Origin: Bacteroidota bacterium
GTDB taxonomy: Bacteria; Bacteroidota; Ignavibacteria; UBA10030; UBA6906
Direction of reading: 5' to 3'
NCBI GenBank assembly: GCA_019637975.1
Contig: JAHBUR010000037.1
Location: 1 to 35,424 of the forward strand
DNA: 35,424 nt
Shown: one piece after another, positions 1 through 8,310 of the stretch
How positions within the stretch are numbered: the stretch's first letter is position 1
Layout: each line of letters begins with the position of its first letter
The notes under the pieces: model-generated
Database searches by the model: none
What the model saw: the letters and a program-made list of their open reading frames with translations, nothing else
Told to the model about the DNA's origin: nothing
Position numbers and translations under genes: made by a program

Positions 1-293
1 CCGGACTTGATTTGAGTGAGAAGAAGCTGACTCTCCCCCTTATCCATGCGTTCACCAAAGCGCCGAAGAAAGAGGGGAAAGAAATCCTCAGCATGATCAA
101 GAACGGCGGAAAGAAAGCCAGCCCAAAACGCGTTCTTGAGTTTGTCGAACGAAACGGCGGAATCGAGTACGCGGAAGAGAAAGCCCGCAACTTCTCGGCA
201 CGGGCAAAGGAACAAATTGCCTCCTTCCCTGACACGGCGAGCAAGCAGGCACTGGTTGCCTTTGCCGACTTTGTTGTAGAGAGAGAGAAGTAG
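1..293 (+). CDS. Polyprenyl diphosphate synthase, C-terminal fragment
   Basis: The reading frame is open from the left edge (codons from position 3) to the TAG at 291-293, so this is the 3' end of a gene that starts outside the window. The visible part begins GLDLSEKKLTLPLIHAF, which matches the KDLxEGKxTLPLI helix of long-chain trans-prenyl diphosphate synthases. It continues with the usual tail: a GG-(I/V)-EYA helix and a final FADFVVERE. Such enzymes condense isopentenyl diphosphate into the prenyl tail of menaquinone or ubiquinone, or into carrier lipids. The catalytic DDxxD motifs lie upstream, outside the window, so chain length and exact product cannot be told. It converges on the next gene with only two bases between the stop codons. 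Confidence 0.85.
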   Translation, partial: GLDLSEKKLTLPLIHAFTKAPKKEGKEILSMIKNGGKKASPKRVLEFVERNGGIEYAEEKARNFSARAKEQIASFPDTASKQALVAFADFVVEREK

Positions 294-295
294 AC

Positions 296-1540
296 CTACG
301 TATCGCGCGGGCGAAGTGTTCGGACAAGAGGGATTGTCAAAAGCGATATCGCCGCCATTACGGCAAATGCAATCGGGTAACCGAACGCCGGAATCATCCT
401 GCCGACCACCAATGTCGCCCACGATTCGCATCCGTTTGTTGCCCCCATGTAGGTACTGAATTGCGTTGCGCCGAGCCGAACATCGGTGATATCCATGAAC
501 AACGCATACGATGCCGCCGTGAACATCCCGATGCAGACGTAGAGTAATGAGAGAAGAACGACATATTCCCAACCGCCACTTCCGTTCGTTGCAGCATCGA
601 ACAACGAAAGAGTGAAGATGCACGCCGCAATGGCAACAAGAAAAATCATGACAGCACGGATTCTGCCGAACCTATCCGAAGCGTAGCCCCCGAGCAACGC
701 GCCTGCCACCATTCCGGCAACAACCGGAATTCCGAAAAACCATCCGACCTCAGCTATCGAAAAACCTCTGTCGACCAGGAAAGGTCCGGCGACGGCGCCG
801 ACTGCTTCAAAACCCGCGCCTGCCACGCCGGCAAAGAGCAGTCCCACCCATGTGGATTTGTGAGCCACCACTTCACGCAAATTTATCAGAAAGGAAGTAC
901 GCCGTTCTGCAAATCGTTCTGAGGTTTGAGGAATGTGAAGATCGGGCTTTGCAGCAATCACCAATGCCATCGAAAACCAGATCGCCCCGACAAGCAGAAT
1001 GATAACTCCGCCCTCTCCGATCCATTCAGCCGCGAGAAGCGCGCCGCCGCCGAACAGCGCCCGTCCACCCAACATACCCGTTTGCATCCAGCCATTAAGC
1101 GAGCCGCGTTCCGTGGATGGAACGGTTGCAATCGAAAGAGCGTCAATCGAAGCATCCTGCGTCGCAGCCGTAATTGCATGAAGAATGAGAAGCGGAACAA
1201 TCAAGCTGTAGTACTCATGGAAGTCAAGAAACGCAAGGGGAAGAAGACAAAGTCCCATGAGGATTTGCGATGCAACAATCCACTCAGGAAGATTCCATCG
1301 ATGCGTACGCAACACATCCACCAACGGAGCCCAGGCAAACTTGAACACCCAGGGAAGGACGAGAACCGCCGTGAGTGCAGTAATCTCTTCGACAGGAATG
1401 TCGGCCGCCCGAAGCCGGGTCGGCAAGGCCCACCAAATGAACCCGATGGGCGCCCCTTCGCTGAAGTACAAAGCGGCAAAGAGGAATTTTCGTCCGGCAG
1501 GAGAAGAGAAGAAGTCCGATCCGGGAAGCGTCCGACCCAC
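296..1540 (-). CDS. AmpG/PAT-family MFS permease
   Basis: A 414-residue integral membrane protein with about 12 hydrophobic segments. It opens with a first-helix motif like AmpG and acetyl-CoA transporter (PAT) proteins (YFSEGAPIGFIWWALPTRLR), followed by LPWVFKFAWAPLVD and the helix-4 motif ATQDASIDAL, all typical of this MFS branch. A second-half DRFGR loop is the usual MFS motif. AmpG members import anhydro-muropeptides for cell-wall recycling, but the substrate here is not established. The start is GTG at 1538-1540. Its G is also the last base of the TAG stop of the gene before it (1540-1542), so translation is probably coupled. The alternative is an uncharacterised MFS transporter for another solute. 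Confidence 0.75.
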   Translation of the reverse strand: MGRTLPGSDFFSSPAGRKFLFAALYFSEGAPIGFIWWALPTRLRAADIPVEEITALTAVLVLPWVFKFAWAPLVDVLRTHRWNLPEWIVASQILMGLCLLPLAFLDFHEYYSLIVPLLILHAITAATQDASIDALSIATVPSTERGSLNGWMQTGMLGGRALFGGGALLAAEWIGEGGVIILLVGAIWFSMALVIAAKPDLHIPQTSERFAERRTSFLINLREVVAHKSTWVGLLFAGVAGAGFEAVGAVAGPFLVDRGFSIAEVGWFFGIPVVAGMVAGALLGGYASDRFGRIRAVMIFLVAIAACIFTLSLFDAATNGSGGWEYVVLLSLLYVCIGMFTAASYALFMDITDVRLGATQFSTYMGATNGCESWATLVVGRMIPAFGYPIAFAVMAAISLLTIPLVRTLRPRDT

Positions 1541-3075
1541 TATGTCATCTGCTTCACGTCGTACAAGTCGGTACGCCTGTCGTTCCAGTTCAACAGACTT
1601 CCCGACTGGCGCTGGCGTTTCAGCAACTCAAGATCAACATCATCGACGATGACTGTTTCGATGTTCGGCGTCGATTCGGATGATACGGCGTCGCGCGTAA
1701 AGGGAATATCGGATGGAGTGAAAATCCCGGACTGGGCATACTGAACATCCATATTCTCGACCGAAGGAAGATTTCCGACTGTACCCGCCATTGCAACATA
1801 CACGTGATTCTCAATGCATCGGGCCTGTGCGCAGTATCTCACCCGCAGGTAGGAATATCTCTCGTCCGTACAGAACGGAACGAAAATGATTTGCGCTCCC
1901 CGTTCGGCGGCAAGACGCGACACTTCCGGGAACTCAATATCATGACAGATTTGGATGGAGATCTTTCCTTTGTCGGTTTCAAACACTTCAATCTTGTCTC
2001 CTCCTTTCACTCCCCACCAGCGTTTTTCATCGGGCGTGATATGCAGTTTGTACTGTTTGCCGATGCCGCCGTTGCGCTTGAACAAGTACGAGGCGTTGTA
2101 CAAATCGTCGCCTTCAAGCGTAAAATGCGTTCCGCCGATAATGTTCACATCATACTTCAATGCGAGGCCGGAGAACAGTTCAAGATATTGCGGCGTAAAC
2201 TCTGACAGCTTTCGTACCGCGAGTCCCGGACGTTCGGGCGGCATGAAGGTCAACAATTGGGTTGTAAGATTTTCAGGAAAGAGAATGAAATCCGCCTTGT
2301 AGTCGGATGAGACGTCAACGAAATACTCGCATTGCTTCGCGAACTCGGAAAAGCTTTTGACTTCCCGCATCTGATACTGAACGGCACAAATGCGGACAGC
2401 TTTTGTGGGAATGAATGCCCGATGCACGTCGGGTTGATAGTCGAGGTTTGACCATTCAAGGAACGTCGCATACCCCAGCGATTCTTTGTCCGAATCCATA
2501 TACGACTTCAGGAGGCGCTTCAGCACAAATCCATTCGAGAGTTGCGTTGTAAGAACGGGATCAATCAACGACTTATTGATGACTTTCTCGACGTACTCAC
2601 GAGCCGTCATCTGATCTTTGTGCTTGACGTACCCGGGAATGCGACCGCCCAGAACAATACGCATCAGGTTTTTTTCGCGTGCGAGCTTCTTGCGGGCCTC
2701 ATACAGCCGGCGGGCGAGTTTCATCCCCCGGAAGGCCGGGTCGACCATGATCTCGATGCCGTACAGCGTGTTGCCTTCAGGATTGTGGTTGCGGATAAAG
2801 CCTGCGTCGGCAATATCTTTCCAACTGTGCCAGTCGCTGTACATCGCAAAATCCAGAATCAAGCTGCTTGAAGAAGCGACGATATTTCCCTGATATTCGA
2901 TACAAATCTGACCTTCAGGAAAGATCTGAAGCTGACTCTCGATTTGCTCTCTCGTCCACGGCTTCATTCCCGGAAAACATTTCAGCTGCAGTTCGACAAT
3001 CTGGTCGAAGTCCTCAATCGCGATTTGCCGGACGGTGATGTTCTTCTCGAACGCGGTCAGGTCGATGTTTGTCAT
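1540..3075 (-). CDS. GNAT acetyltransferase - nitrilase fusion (YhcX-like)
   Basis: A 511-residue two-domain protein. Residues ~10-200 form a GNAT N-acyltransferase domain, with GIEIMVDPAFRGMKLARRLYEAR as the acetyl-CoA binding beta4-alpha3 segment. Residues ~225-500 form a carbon-nitrogen hydrolase of the nitrilase superfamily. The catalytic Glu-Lys-Cys triad is intact: E268 in FPENLT, K343 in YKLHIT and C377 in ICHDIEFPE. The same architecture is known in Bacillus subtilis YhcX and many bacterial relatives; the substrate is unknown. The ATG at 3073-3075 was chosen because GGAGG lies eight bases upstream and the protein then begins MTNIDLTAF; the longer frame to 3123 has no ribosome-binding site. 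It sits in a minus-strand run between an amidohydrolase and a permease, which suggests processing of an imported or salvaged amide. Confidence 0.88.
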   Translation of the reverse strand: MTNIDLTAFEKNITVRQIAIEDFDQIVELQLKCFPGMKPWTREQIESQLQIFPEGQICIEYQGNIVASSSSLILDFAMYSDWHSWKDIADAGFIRNHNPEGNTLYGIEIMVDPAFRGMKLARRLYEARKKLAREKNLMRIVLGGRIPGYVKHKDQMTAREYVEKVINKSLIDPVLTTQLSNGFVLKRLLKSYMDSDKESLGYATFLEWSNLDYQPDVHRAFIPTKAVRICAVQYQMREVKSFSEFAKQCEYFVDVSSDYKADFILFPENLTTQLLTFMPPERPGLAVRKLSEFTPQYLELFSGLALKYDVNIIGGTHFTLEGDDLYNASYLFKRNGGIGKQYKLHITPDEKRWWGVKGGDKIEVFETDKGKISIQICHDIEFPEVSRLAAERGAQIIFVPFCTDERYSYLRVRYCAQARCIENHVYVAMAGTVGNLPSVENMDVQYAQSGIFTPSDIPFTRDAVSSESTPNIETVIVDDVDLELLKRQRQSGSLLNWNDRRTDLYDVKQMT

Positions 3076-3160
3076 GCTGCCTCCGTCGTTGATGGTGATG
3101 TGTCGTATCGGATTCGCCAGCAACTATCCATCCGCTATCGCCGCGGGTTGCCGGTTTTCC

Positions 3161-4006
3161 CTATGTCAGTTTGGTGAGAAGGGAGCCGATCTTGAATCCT
3201 TGTTGTTGAACGGGAATTTTGAACAGGCGTGCAGCGTTTTCGTACATGATTTTTTGGCGTTCTCTGGCCGGAATATGCAATTCTTCCATGAACTCAATAT
3301 AGGAATTCATGGAAGAAATCGGCCAGTCGCTGCCGAACAACACTTTGTCCGGCTCAACTCCGTACGTCAGCATTTCCTGCAATTGTTTGTGCATGTAGCT
3401 TTCAAACCGGTCGGTAAAGTTGCCGAGAACAAGGCCTGAGATGTCGGTGTACACGTTGCTGTTTTTATACACGACTTCCATACAATCCCTGAACCACGGA
3501 CTTCCCAAATGACAAATCACAAAGTTGACATCGGGATGATCAACGGCGACATCATCCACATTCAGCGGGTGCGCGTACTTGAGCTTTCCTTTGGGCGTAA
3601 ACGTATCTCCGGTGTGAATCATGACAGGCACCTGCATTTCGGCAGCAAGGGCATACACCGGGTCGAGTTTCGGGTCGCTCGGGTAGAACGGCTCGTATCC
3701 GGGATACAGTTTCAGGCCCCTTACCGAGCCTTCCTCAAGATAGGGGCGGATGCTGTTAAGATCATCTATTGTATAGTGAAGATAGCTGATGCCGGCCACG
3801 ATAAAAACATTGTTCAGATTTCGTGTCGCACGCACAGCATCATGCGTCGACGGGCGTCCGGCATTTACTTTGTATGATGTGAGGACAAGCGAGACACTAA
3901 CGCGATTACGACGCATTTCAAGCTGCAATTCGTCCAGACATTTCTGCAGCGATTCTACTTCTTCGTTGTGATAGTTGTTAATGTGTGTGTGGCAATCGAT
4001 GATCAT
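3161..4006 (-). CDS. Amidohydrolase family 2 metal-dependent hydrolase
   Basis: A 281-residue TIM-barrel hydrolase of the amidohydrolase-related (PF04909-type) family. The metal-binding signature DCHTH is at residues 4-8. Further expected ligands are H131 in MIHTGD, the histidine of ICHLGSPW and D227 in FGSDWP. Family members hydrolyse or decarboxylate small carboxylated or cyclic amide substrates in the cytoplasm; nothing in the sequence fixes the substrate. Its ATG overlaps the stop of the preceding gene in an ATGA arrangement (4003-4006), so the two are almost certainly cotranscribed and coupled. An 86-base gap separates it from the GNAT-nitrilase gene downstream. A second amide- or carboxylate-acting enzyme beside a nitrilase suggests a shared catabolic or salvage pathway, which is inference. 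Confidence 0.82.
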   Translation of the reverse strand: MIIDCHTHINNYHNEEVESLQKCLDELQLEMRRNRVSVSLVLTSYKVNAGRPSTHDAVRATRNLNNVFIVAGISYLHYTIDDLNSIRPYLEEGSVRGLKLYPGYEPFYPSDPKLDPVYALAAEMQVPVMIHTGDTFTPKGKLKYAHPLNVDDVAVDHPDVNFVICHLGSPWFRDCMEVVYKNSNVYTDISGLVLGNFTDRFESYMHKQLQEMLTYGVEPDKVLFGSDWPISSMNSYIEFMEELHIPARERQKIMYENAARLFKIPVQQQGFKIGSLLTKLT

Positions 4007-4680
4007 GCTTTCCTGTTGTTCCTCCAGATCTTTTCAAGAATATTGGACGCCCATTCTTTCCCACCCAAACCAAAGGCAAGCGCCAATGCGAGACACAGCG
4101 CCCCGAACGCTATTTGAAATGCCGAAACAAGAATCTGCCCGCCGATTGACAGTTGTTCAAGCGCAACGGAAACGACAAAGAGCAACAACGCCCATTGCGC
4201 TACATGACTGACAAATTCAGCCCCGGAAATGCCGATGTTGCTGAGATACGTAACTGTTACACCACGGACAAAACGAGCAAATAGTGTCCCGAATATCAGC
4301 ACAAGAACCGCAACCACGATGTTCGGGATGTAAAAGATGATCTTGTTGAACAGTTCGTCGGCGGCATGCAGTCCGAGTGTATTCAGAACCGCAAGCGTCA
4401 CGGCGAACATCATGAACCAATAGACGAGATTGGCAATGATCGAGACCGTTGTGTACTGTACACCGCCGCGAAGCAGCATGTCTTCAAAGCCTGCTTTCTC
4501 GGCAGCCACATCAAGACGAACCATTTTCAGAATTCTTGTTATTGCCTTTCTGAGCACCTTCGCCACGATCCATCCTAACAACAACAGAACGAACGCAACA
4601 ACAAACTGCGGAAGATGGTCGGCCAACTGCCGCCACAACGTCCTGAAAGCCTCAAGTGTCGCGCTGATTTGTTCGGACAT
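4003..4680 (-). CDS. TM-helix repeat membrane protein, MscS-related (CmpX-like)
   Basis: A 225-residue membrane protein with four or five hydrophobic helices. Two carry the conserved TM-helix pattern found at the N-terminus of some mechanosensitive channels (FVVAFVLLLLGWIVAKVLRK and YIPNIVVAVLVLIFGTLFAR). It ends with LALAFGLGGKEWASNILEKI, like the pore-helix end of that family, and has no MscS beta domain afterwards. A role in osmotic or membrane-tension response is therefore plausible but unproven. The ATG at 4678-4680 was chosen for GGAG about nine bases upstream and the clean start MSEQISATLEAFR; the longer frame to 4833 has a non-membrane leader without a ribosome site. It overlaps the downstream amidohydrolase by four bases. 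Confidence 0.78.
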   Translation of the reverse strand: MSEQISATLEAFRTLWRQLADHLPQFVVAFVLLLLGWIVAKVLRKAITRILKMVRLDVAAEKAGFEDMLLRGGVQYTTVSIIANLVYWFMMFAVTLAVLNTLGLHAADELFNKIIFYIPNIVVAVLVLIFGTLFARFVRGVTVTYLSNIGISGAEFVSHVAQWALLLFVVSVALEQLSIGGQILVSAFQIAFGALCLALALAFGLGGKEWASNILEKIWRNNRKA

Positions 4681-5119
4681 AGAGAACTCCACTGGTAATG
4701 AGCATGATGCAGCAATCCCCGCAACAACACCCCTGACCTGACTGGTTAAGGGGTGAAACTCGTGTTTGCTGAACAATATAGCAGATTTACGGTTTTGATG
4801 CTCCGCCGAACACACATTTCGGGCACGGTGCAAGATGTGACCCGCCCGCCCGAGTTGCCGGAGCAGTTCGCCTCCATGAGGAACAAGAACTCCCTCAGTG
4901 CCCGCGTCCCGCGTATTGTTGAATGCGGTGGCGGCCGCGCGGAGTGGCCTTGCCGGCCACCATCATGCCTCGGGAAATGCGCTTCGCATAACGAGTCGGG
5001 TTGTTCCTTCTTTCCGATAGCGAGTGCTGGGGATGGAACACTCCCCCTTTCGCGTTGGCAACGCGACGATCTATTCTGATATTCACGGCAAACTCACACT
5101 ACTGAGTTGGGCGAGAGAG
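4681..5119. other. 439-base intergenic region without a convincing gene
   Basis: No reading frame here has a ribosome-binding site or recognisable protein features. The part around 4925-4961 is GC-rich and can fold, with GGTGGCGG against CCGGCCACC across a short loop and one bulge. A small perfect hairpin (ATGCG/CGCAT) lies near 4977-4991. It probably holds the promoter of the minus-strand genes starting at 4680 and the 3' end of the transcript from the stress block. I could not identify a promoter or a poly-T terminator. Confidence 0.5.
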
Positions 5120-5458
5120 TTAACCATGCTCTGCGGCACGGTTATCTGCGAGTCTCTCAGCATCGTCGCTGCGCTTTTCTTTGTACGCCTCAACACCCGC
5201 CTTGACAGCGCCGACGAGTTTCGTTTCTCTCTCCTCCAGTTTTCTTGTCACCTCACGGAGGTTTGATTTTGCTTTGTCCGCCAGTATTTCAACATCCGAA
5301 ACAAGCTTTCTGCTTTTGTCACGAATATCCCCGCGAAGTTCTCTTCCGCTCTTTGGGGCAAAGAGCAGGGCGAGTATTGCCGCGACGGCACTACCGACGG
5401 CAAATCCCACAACAATTCCTTTTCTCAAGGTTATCGATCGTTCGTATGTCGTCATCAT
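5120..5458 (-). CDS. YtxH domain-containing envelope stress protein
   Basis: A 112-residue protein of the YtxH / gas-vesicle-GvpT-like family. One N-terminal membrane helix (GIVVGFAVGSAVAAILALLF) is followed at once by the family signature APKSGRELR. A charged, probably coiled-coil helical tail then runs to the end. The start at 5458 was chosen because AGGAGG lies six bases upstream; translation could also begin at the next codon, a second ATG. Members are common in stress regulons of Gram-positive and FCB-group bacteria, and their biochemical role is not defined. It follows the universal stress protein gene by 23 bases, so the two are likely expressed together. Confidence 0.85.
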   Translation of the reverse strand: MMTTYERSITLRKGIVVGFAVGSAVAAILALLFAPKSGRELRGDIRDKSRKLVSDVEILADKAKSNLREVTRKLEERETKLVGAVKAGVEAYKEKRSDDAERLADNRAAEHG

Positions 5459-5481
5459 TTCATCCCTCCTATGTGTCTTGT

Positions 5482-5940
5482 TCAATTGAGGCAGATGTAC
5501 TGCCGGACAAAATAGTCAAACGGTATTGATGTGTGATTGGTGATGTCGCTGATCCGCAGTGCATACACCGGGCATTCCACAAGCTGGGCAACCTCTTCGG
5601 CCATCACGCCGTTCTGGTGGAACTCCCATCCGCCATCGGAGTTGGTTGCCATGACAATCAAATCCGCCGAAATAGTGTTCGCGGTATTGACGATTTCGTC
5701 GACGGGATCGCCGTAGAGCAACGTCAACCGGGTTCTCACTTCTGCAGAAACGTGCTGGTCGACGGCATTCTGCAGAATATCTTCATGCCGGTGATCGCTC
5801 TCGTTACGTCCGGAGCGCGGCAGGACATACATTATATGCAGCACAGCATCCATCGATTTCGCCAGCACGCTGGCAGTAGCGAGGGCAATGTGTGATCCCT
5901 CGTTCAGGTCAACCGGGCAGAGTATCGAGCGTACAGGCAT
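5482..5940 (-). CDS. Universal stress protein, degenerate nucleotide motif
   Basis: A 152-residue UspA-fold protein. It opens SILCPVDLNEGSHIALATA, the first strand and helix of the fold. The strand ADLIVMATNS and the closing segment ECPVYALR occupy the usual places. The ATP-binding pattern G-2x-G-9x-G(S/T) seen in ATP-binding Usp proteins is not preserved: the loop reads ATNSDGGW and ends NG rather than GS. It may therefore be a UspA-type member that does not bind ATP. The start is well supported by AAAGGAGGA six bases before ATG. It lies 74 bases after the trehalose operon's last gene and directly before the YtxH gene, consistent with a general stress or osmotic function. Confidence 0.87.
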   Translation of the reverse strand: MPVRSILCPVDLNEGSHIALATASVLAKSMDAVLHIMYVLPRSGRNESDHRHEDILQNAVDQHVSAEVRTRLTLLYGDPVDEIVNTANTISADLIVMATNSDGGWEFHQNGVMAEEVAQLVECPVYALRISDITNHTSIPFDYFVRQYICLN

Positions 5941-6014
5941 GATATTCCTCCTTTCTTCAAAAGTAACAACAACACAATCGGGCCTGTAGTTTCGCTATTC
6001 GGTTACTTCCATAT

Positions 6015-8291
6015 CTAACGTGACGAAATATCCTCTGTTAACACGGAGGATTCATGCATATTCTTCGTAAACTGTTCCAGAAGTCGGAGAACCTCCTTCG
6101 GGTTTCTCAGATTATAGCGTGCCCGGGTACTCCCGATTCCGATTTTGATGGAATAGGCATTCTCCGGCATCACGGCAAACAGGTCTTCGTCCGTCCAATC
6201 ATCTCCTCCCGCGAGAATAAAATCGAACTCTCCCTTCCTGAGGAAATGCTCGGCGGCAGTTCCTTTGTTCACTCCGGCTGTACGTATCTCAACGACCTTG
6301 TGCCCGCGCATCACCTGAAGATCAGTGTTGGCGGTAAATGTCGTGAGATGGTCCGTCAATTCCCGCGCCAGCAACAGCCCCTGCTCGGGATCGGCACCGC
6401 GATAATGCCAGACCAGCGAGTATTCCTTCTCTTCAACGCGTGCGCCGGGGAGCCTGTCGGCGTACAGTTCGAGAATGGGATGAATGCGGAGCTTCCATTC
6501 GTTGGAGTGGTTCTTCAAGAGATTCCATTCACTGTTCAGTTCTTTCACCCATGCTCCATGTTCGGCGACCAATCCGACAGGCAACTCTCCAAACCATTGC
6601 TGCAATGTTGCTTTGTCACGGCCGCTGATAATCACAACTGTCGACCCCGAGCTTTCCGCCAGCCGGCGGAGCAAGTTCAGAAGTTCATCCTTCGGTTTGG
6701 CAAGCGCCGGATGCCGCACGAACTGTACGAGGGTTCCATCATAATCGAGCAACACAAGTCGCTGACGACTCAAGTTGTAGTGATTGATAACCGATTGACG
6801 GGCCGACGGCGGAAGAAGCTTTGCACAATACCGTTCCTGCACTTCCTGTGTTGCCAGCAGCTCCTGTACGAAATCATGAGCCCACCGAGTTACGTTGTAT
6901 CGCCGGATCCGATCCTGCATAATCGTATTGCGGCGCTGTTGTTCATCCGGCGGCATCTCAAGCGCCTGCTGCATTGCCTCGGCTATCTCTTCGTGATTGC
7001 TCGGATTGATGATGATTGCCTCGCCGAGTTCCTTGGCCGCGCCGGCCATCTCGCTGAGAATTAACACGCCGTTCCCGTCTGTTTTGCTCGCAACATACTC
7101 TTTGGCTACAAGATTCATTCCGTCACGGAGCGGCGTTACAAGACAGACGTCGCTAACCGAATACAGCGCAACGAGGTGCTCGAACGGCACATGCCTGTAT
7201 TGGTAGATAATCGGGGTCCAATCAACGCGCCCGAATTTGCCGTTGATCTTGCCGACAAATTCTTCGATCTGACGTTTCATCAGATCATAGTCGTCAACTC
7301 CAATGCGGGAGGGCACGACTATCATCACCAGAACAACATCTCCCATCAGACCGGCATTCTTGTCAAGCAGGGTTTCAAAACCCTGCAGACGATTAAGAAT
7401 CCCTTTTGAATAATCGAGCCTGTCAACAGAAAGGATAATCCGCGGCGGCCCAATGCTTGCACGCAACTTTTCCGCTTCTTGCTTTACTCCCTCACTCGAC
7501 GCAGCAAGGGCAAATTTTTCAAAGTCGATTCCCATGGGGAATGTGTCGGCCTTCGAAACCAAGTCCGGAGTGTAGATTTGCCCCATGTTGTGCTCGTGAC
7601 CCAGAAGGCGCAACACGCATTGGAGGTAGTGCTGCGTATAGTCGTAGGAATGAAATCCCATCAAATCGGCACCGAGCAACCCTTCAAGTATTTCGCTGCG
7701 CCACGTTCGCGGCAACAACCGGAAGATCTCAAACGATGGAAAAGGAATATGAAGAAAGAAGCCGACCCTGACATGAGGCACTTTTTGTTTCAGCATTTTC
7801 GGGAGAAGCAACAGATGGTAGTCGTGAATCCAGACAACATCATTCTCGCTCAGCACTTCCAGTATGCTGTTGCAGAATGTTTCATTCACCTGAACATACT
7901 GTTTCCACATCGACTCTTGATACACCGTAAGAGACGGGAAATAATGGAACAGCGGCCAGATTGTTTTGTTGCAGAATCCGAAATAAAATTGACTCATCTC
8001 TTCTTCCGTGAGAAAAACGGGAAACGAACGATGTTTCGCAAGCGCTTCCCGTTTCACTTTTTCGTGAAGGGATGAATCAACGGTATCACCGGGCCAACCG
8101 ATCCACAAATATTCCCGCATATCCTTCGAGTTGCTATTCAGTGAATCGAGAAAGGCCGAAAGACCGGTCACCAAACCGCCGGCGGACTCACGAAATTGGA
8201 GCTTCCCTCCCTCCGTCGCGACACGAAAAGGCAGACGGTTCGATACCATAACCAGACGTTGCGCGTGCGTATGCTTTGATTCCCGCTTCAT
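6015..8291 (-). CDS. otsAB: Bifunctional trehalose-6-phosphate synthase/phosphatase
   Basis: A 758-residue fusion of two trehalose enzymes. Residues ~10-490 are a GT20 trehalose-6-phosphate synthase (OtsA type): VMVSNRLPF at the start, AGGLVTGL for the sugar-nucleotide phosphate, WIHDYHLLLLP, DRLDYSKGI and TPLRDGMNLVAKEY. Residues ~505-750 are a HAD-superfamily trehalose phosphatase (OtsB type), with the nucleophile in LLDYDGTL (D516), the ISGRD motif and the metal-binding GGDDWTDEDLF. It would make trehalose-6-phosphate from UDP- or GDP-glucose plus glucose-6-phosphate and dephosphorylate it in one polypeptide. A ribosome site (GAGGTG) precedes the ATG. Only 19 bases separate it from treT upstream, so it is the last gene of the mscS-DUF5752-treT-otsAB operon. 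Confidence 0.95.
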   Translation of the reverse strand: MKRESKHTHAQRLVMVSNRLPFRVATEGGKLQFRESAGGLVTGLSAFLDSLNSNSKDMREYLWIGWPGDTVDSSLHEKVKREALAKHRSFPVFLTEEEMSQFYFGFCNKTIWPLFHYFPSLTVYQESMWKQYVQVNETFCNSILEVLSENDVVWIHDYHLLLLPKMLKQKVPHVRVGFFLHIPFPSFEIFRLLPRTWRSEILEGLLGADLMGFHSYDYTQHYLQCVLRLLGHEHNMGQIYTPDLVSKADTFPMGIDFEKFALAASSEGVKQEAEKLRASIGPPRIILSVDRLDYSKGILNRLQGFETLLDKNAGLMGDVVLVMIVVPSRIGVDDYDLMKRQIEEFVGKINGKFGRVDWTPIIYQYRHVPFEHLVALYSVSDVCLVTPLRDGMNLVAKEYVASKTDGNGVLILSEMAGAAKELGEAIIINPSNHEEIAEAMQQALEMPPDEQQRRNTIMQDRIRRYNVTRWAHDFVQELLATQEVQERYCAKLLPPSARQSVINHYNLSRQRLVLLDYDGTLVQFVRHPALAKPKDELLNLLRRLAESSGSTVVIISGRDKATLQQWFGELPVGLVAEHGAWVKELNSEWNLLKNHSNEWKLRIHPILELYADRLPGARVEEKEYSLVWHYRGADPEQGLLLARELTDHLTTFTANTDLQVMRGHKVVEIRTAGVNKGTAAEHFLRKGEFDFILAGGDDWTDEDLFAVMPENAYSIKIGIGSTRARYNLRNPKEVLRLLEQFTKNMHESSVLTEDISSR

Positions 8292-8310
8292 GCTCTCACC
8301 TCTTTGTCAA

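Noticed and set aside
926-1744. Plus-strand frame of 272 codons opposite the permease and nitrilase genes
   Set aside because: It has a low-complexity, highly charged translation, spans two real genes and has no ribosome site.
4753-5079. 108-codon plus-strand frame in the 439-base gap
   Set aside because: The translation is compositionally random and the frame has no ribosome site.
5961-6008. AAGTAAC ... GTTACTT inverted repeat between otsAB and the usp gene
   Set aside because: The seven-base arms with a 34-base loop are not stable enough to call an operator or terminator.
6054-7064. Plus-strand frame of 336 codons opposite otsAB
   Set aside because: It is antisense to clear OtsA/OtsB motifs and its translation has no coherent features.
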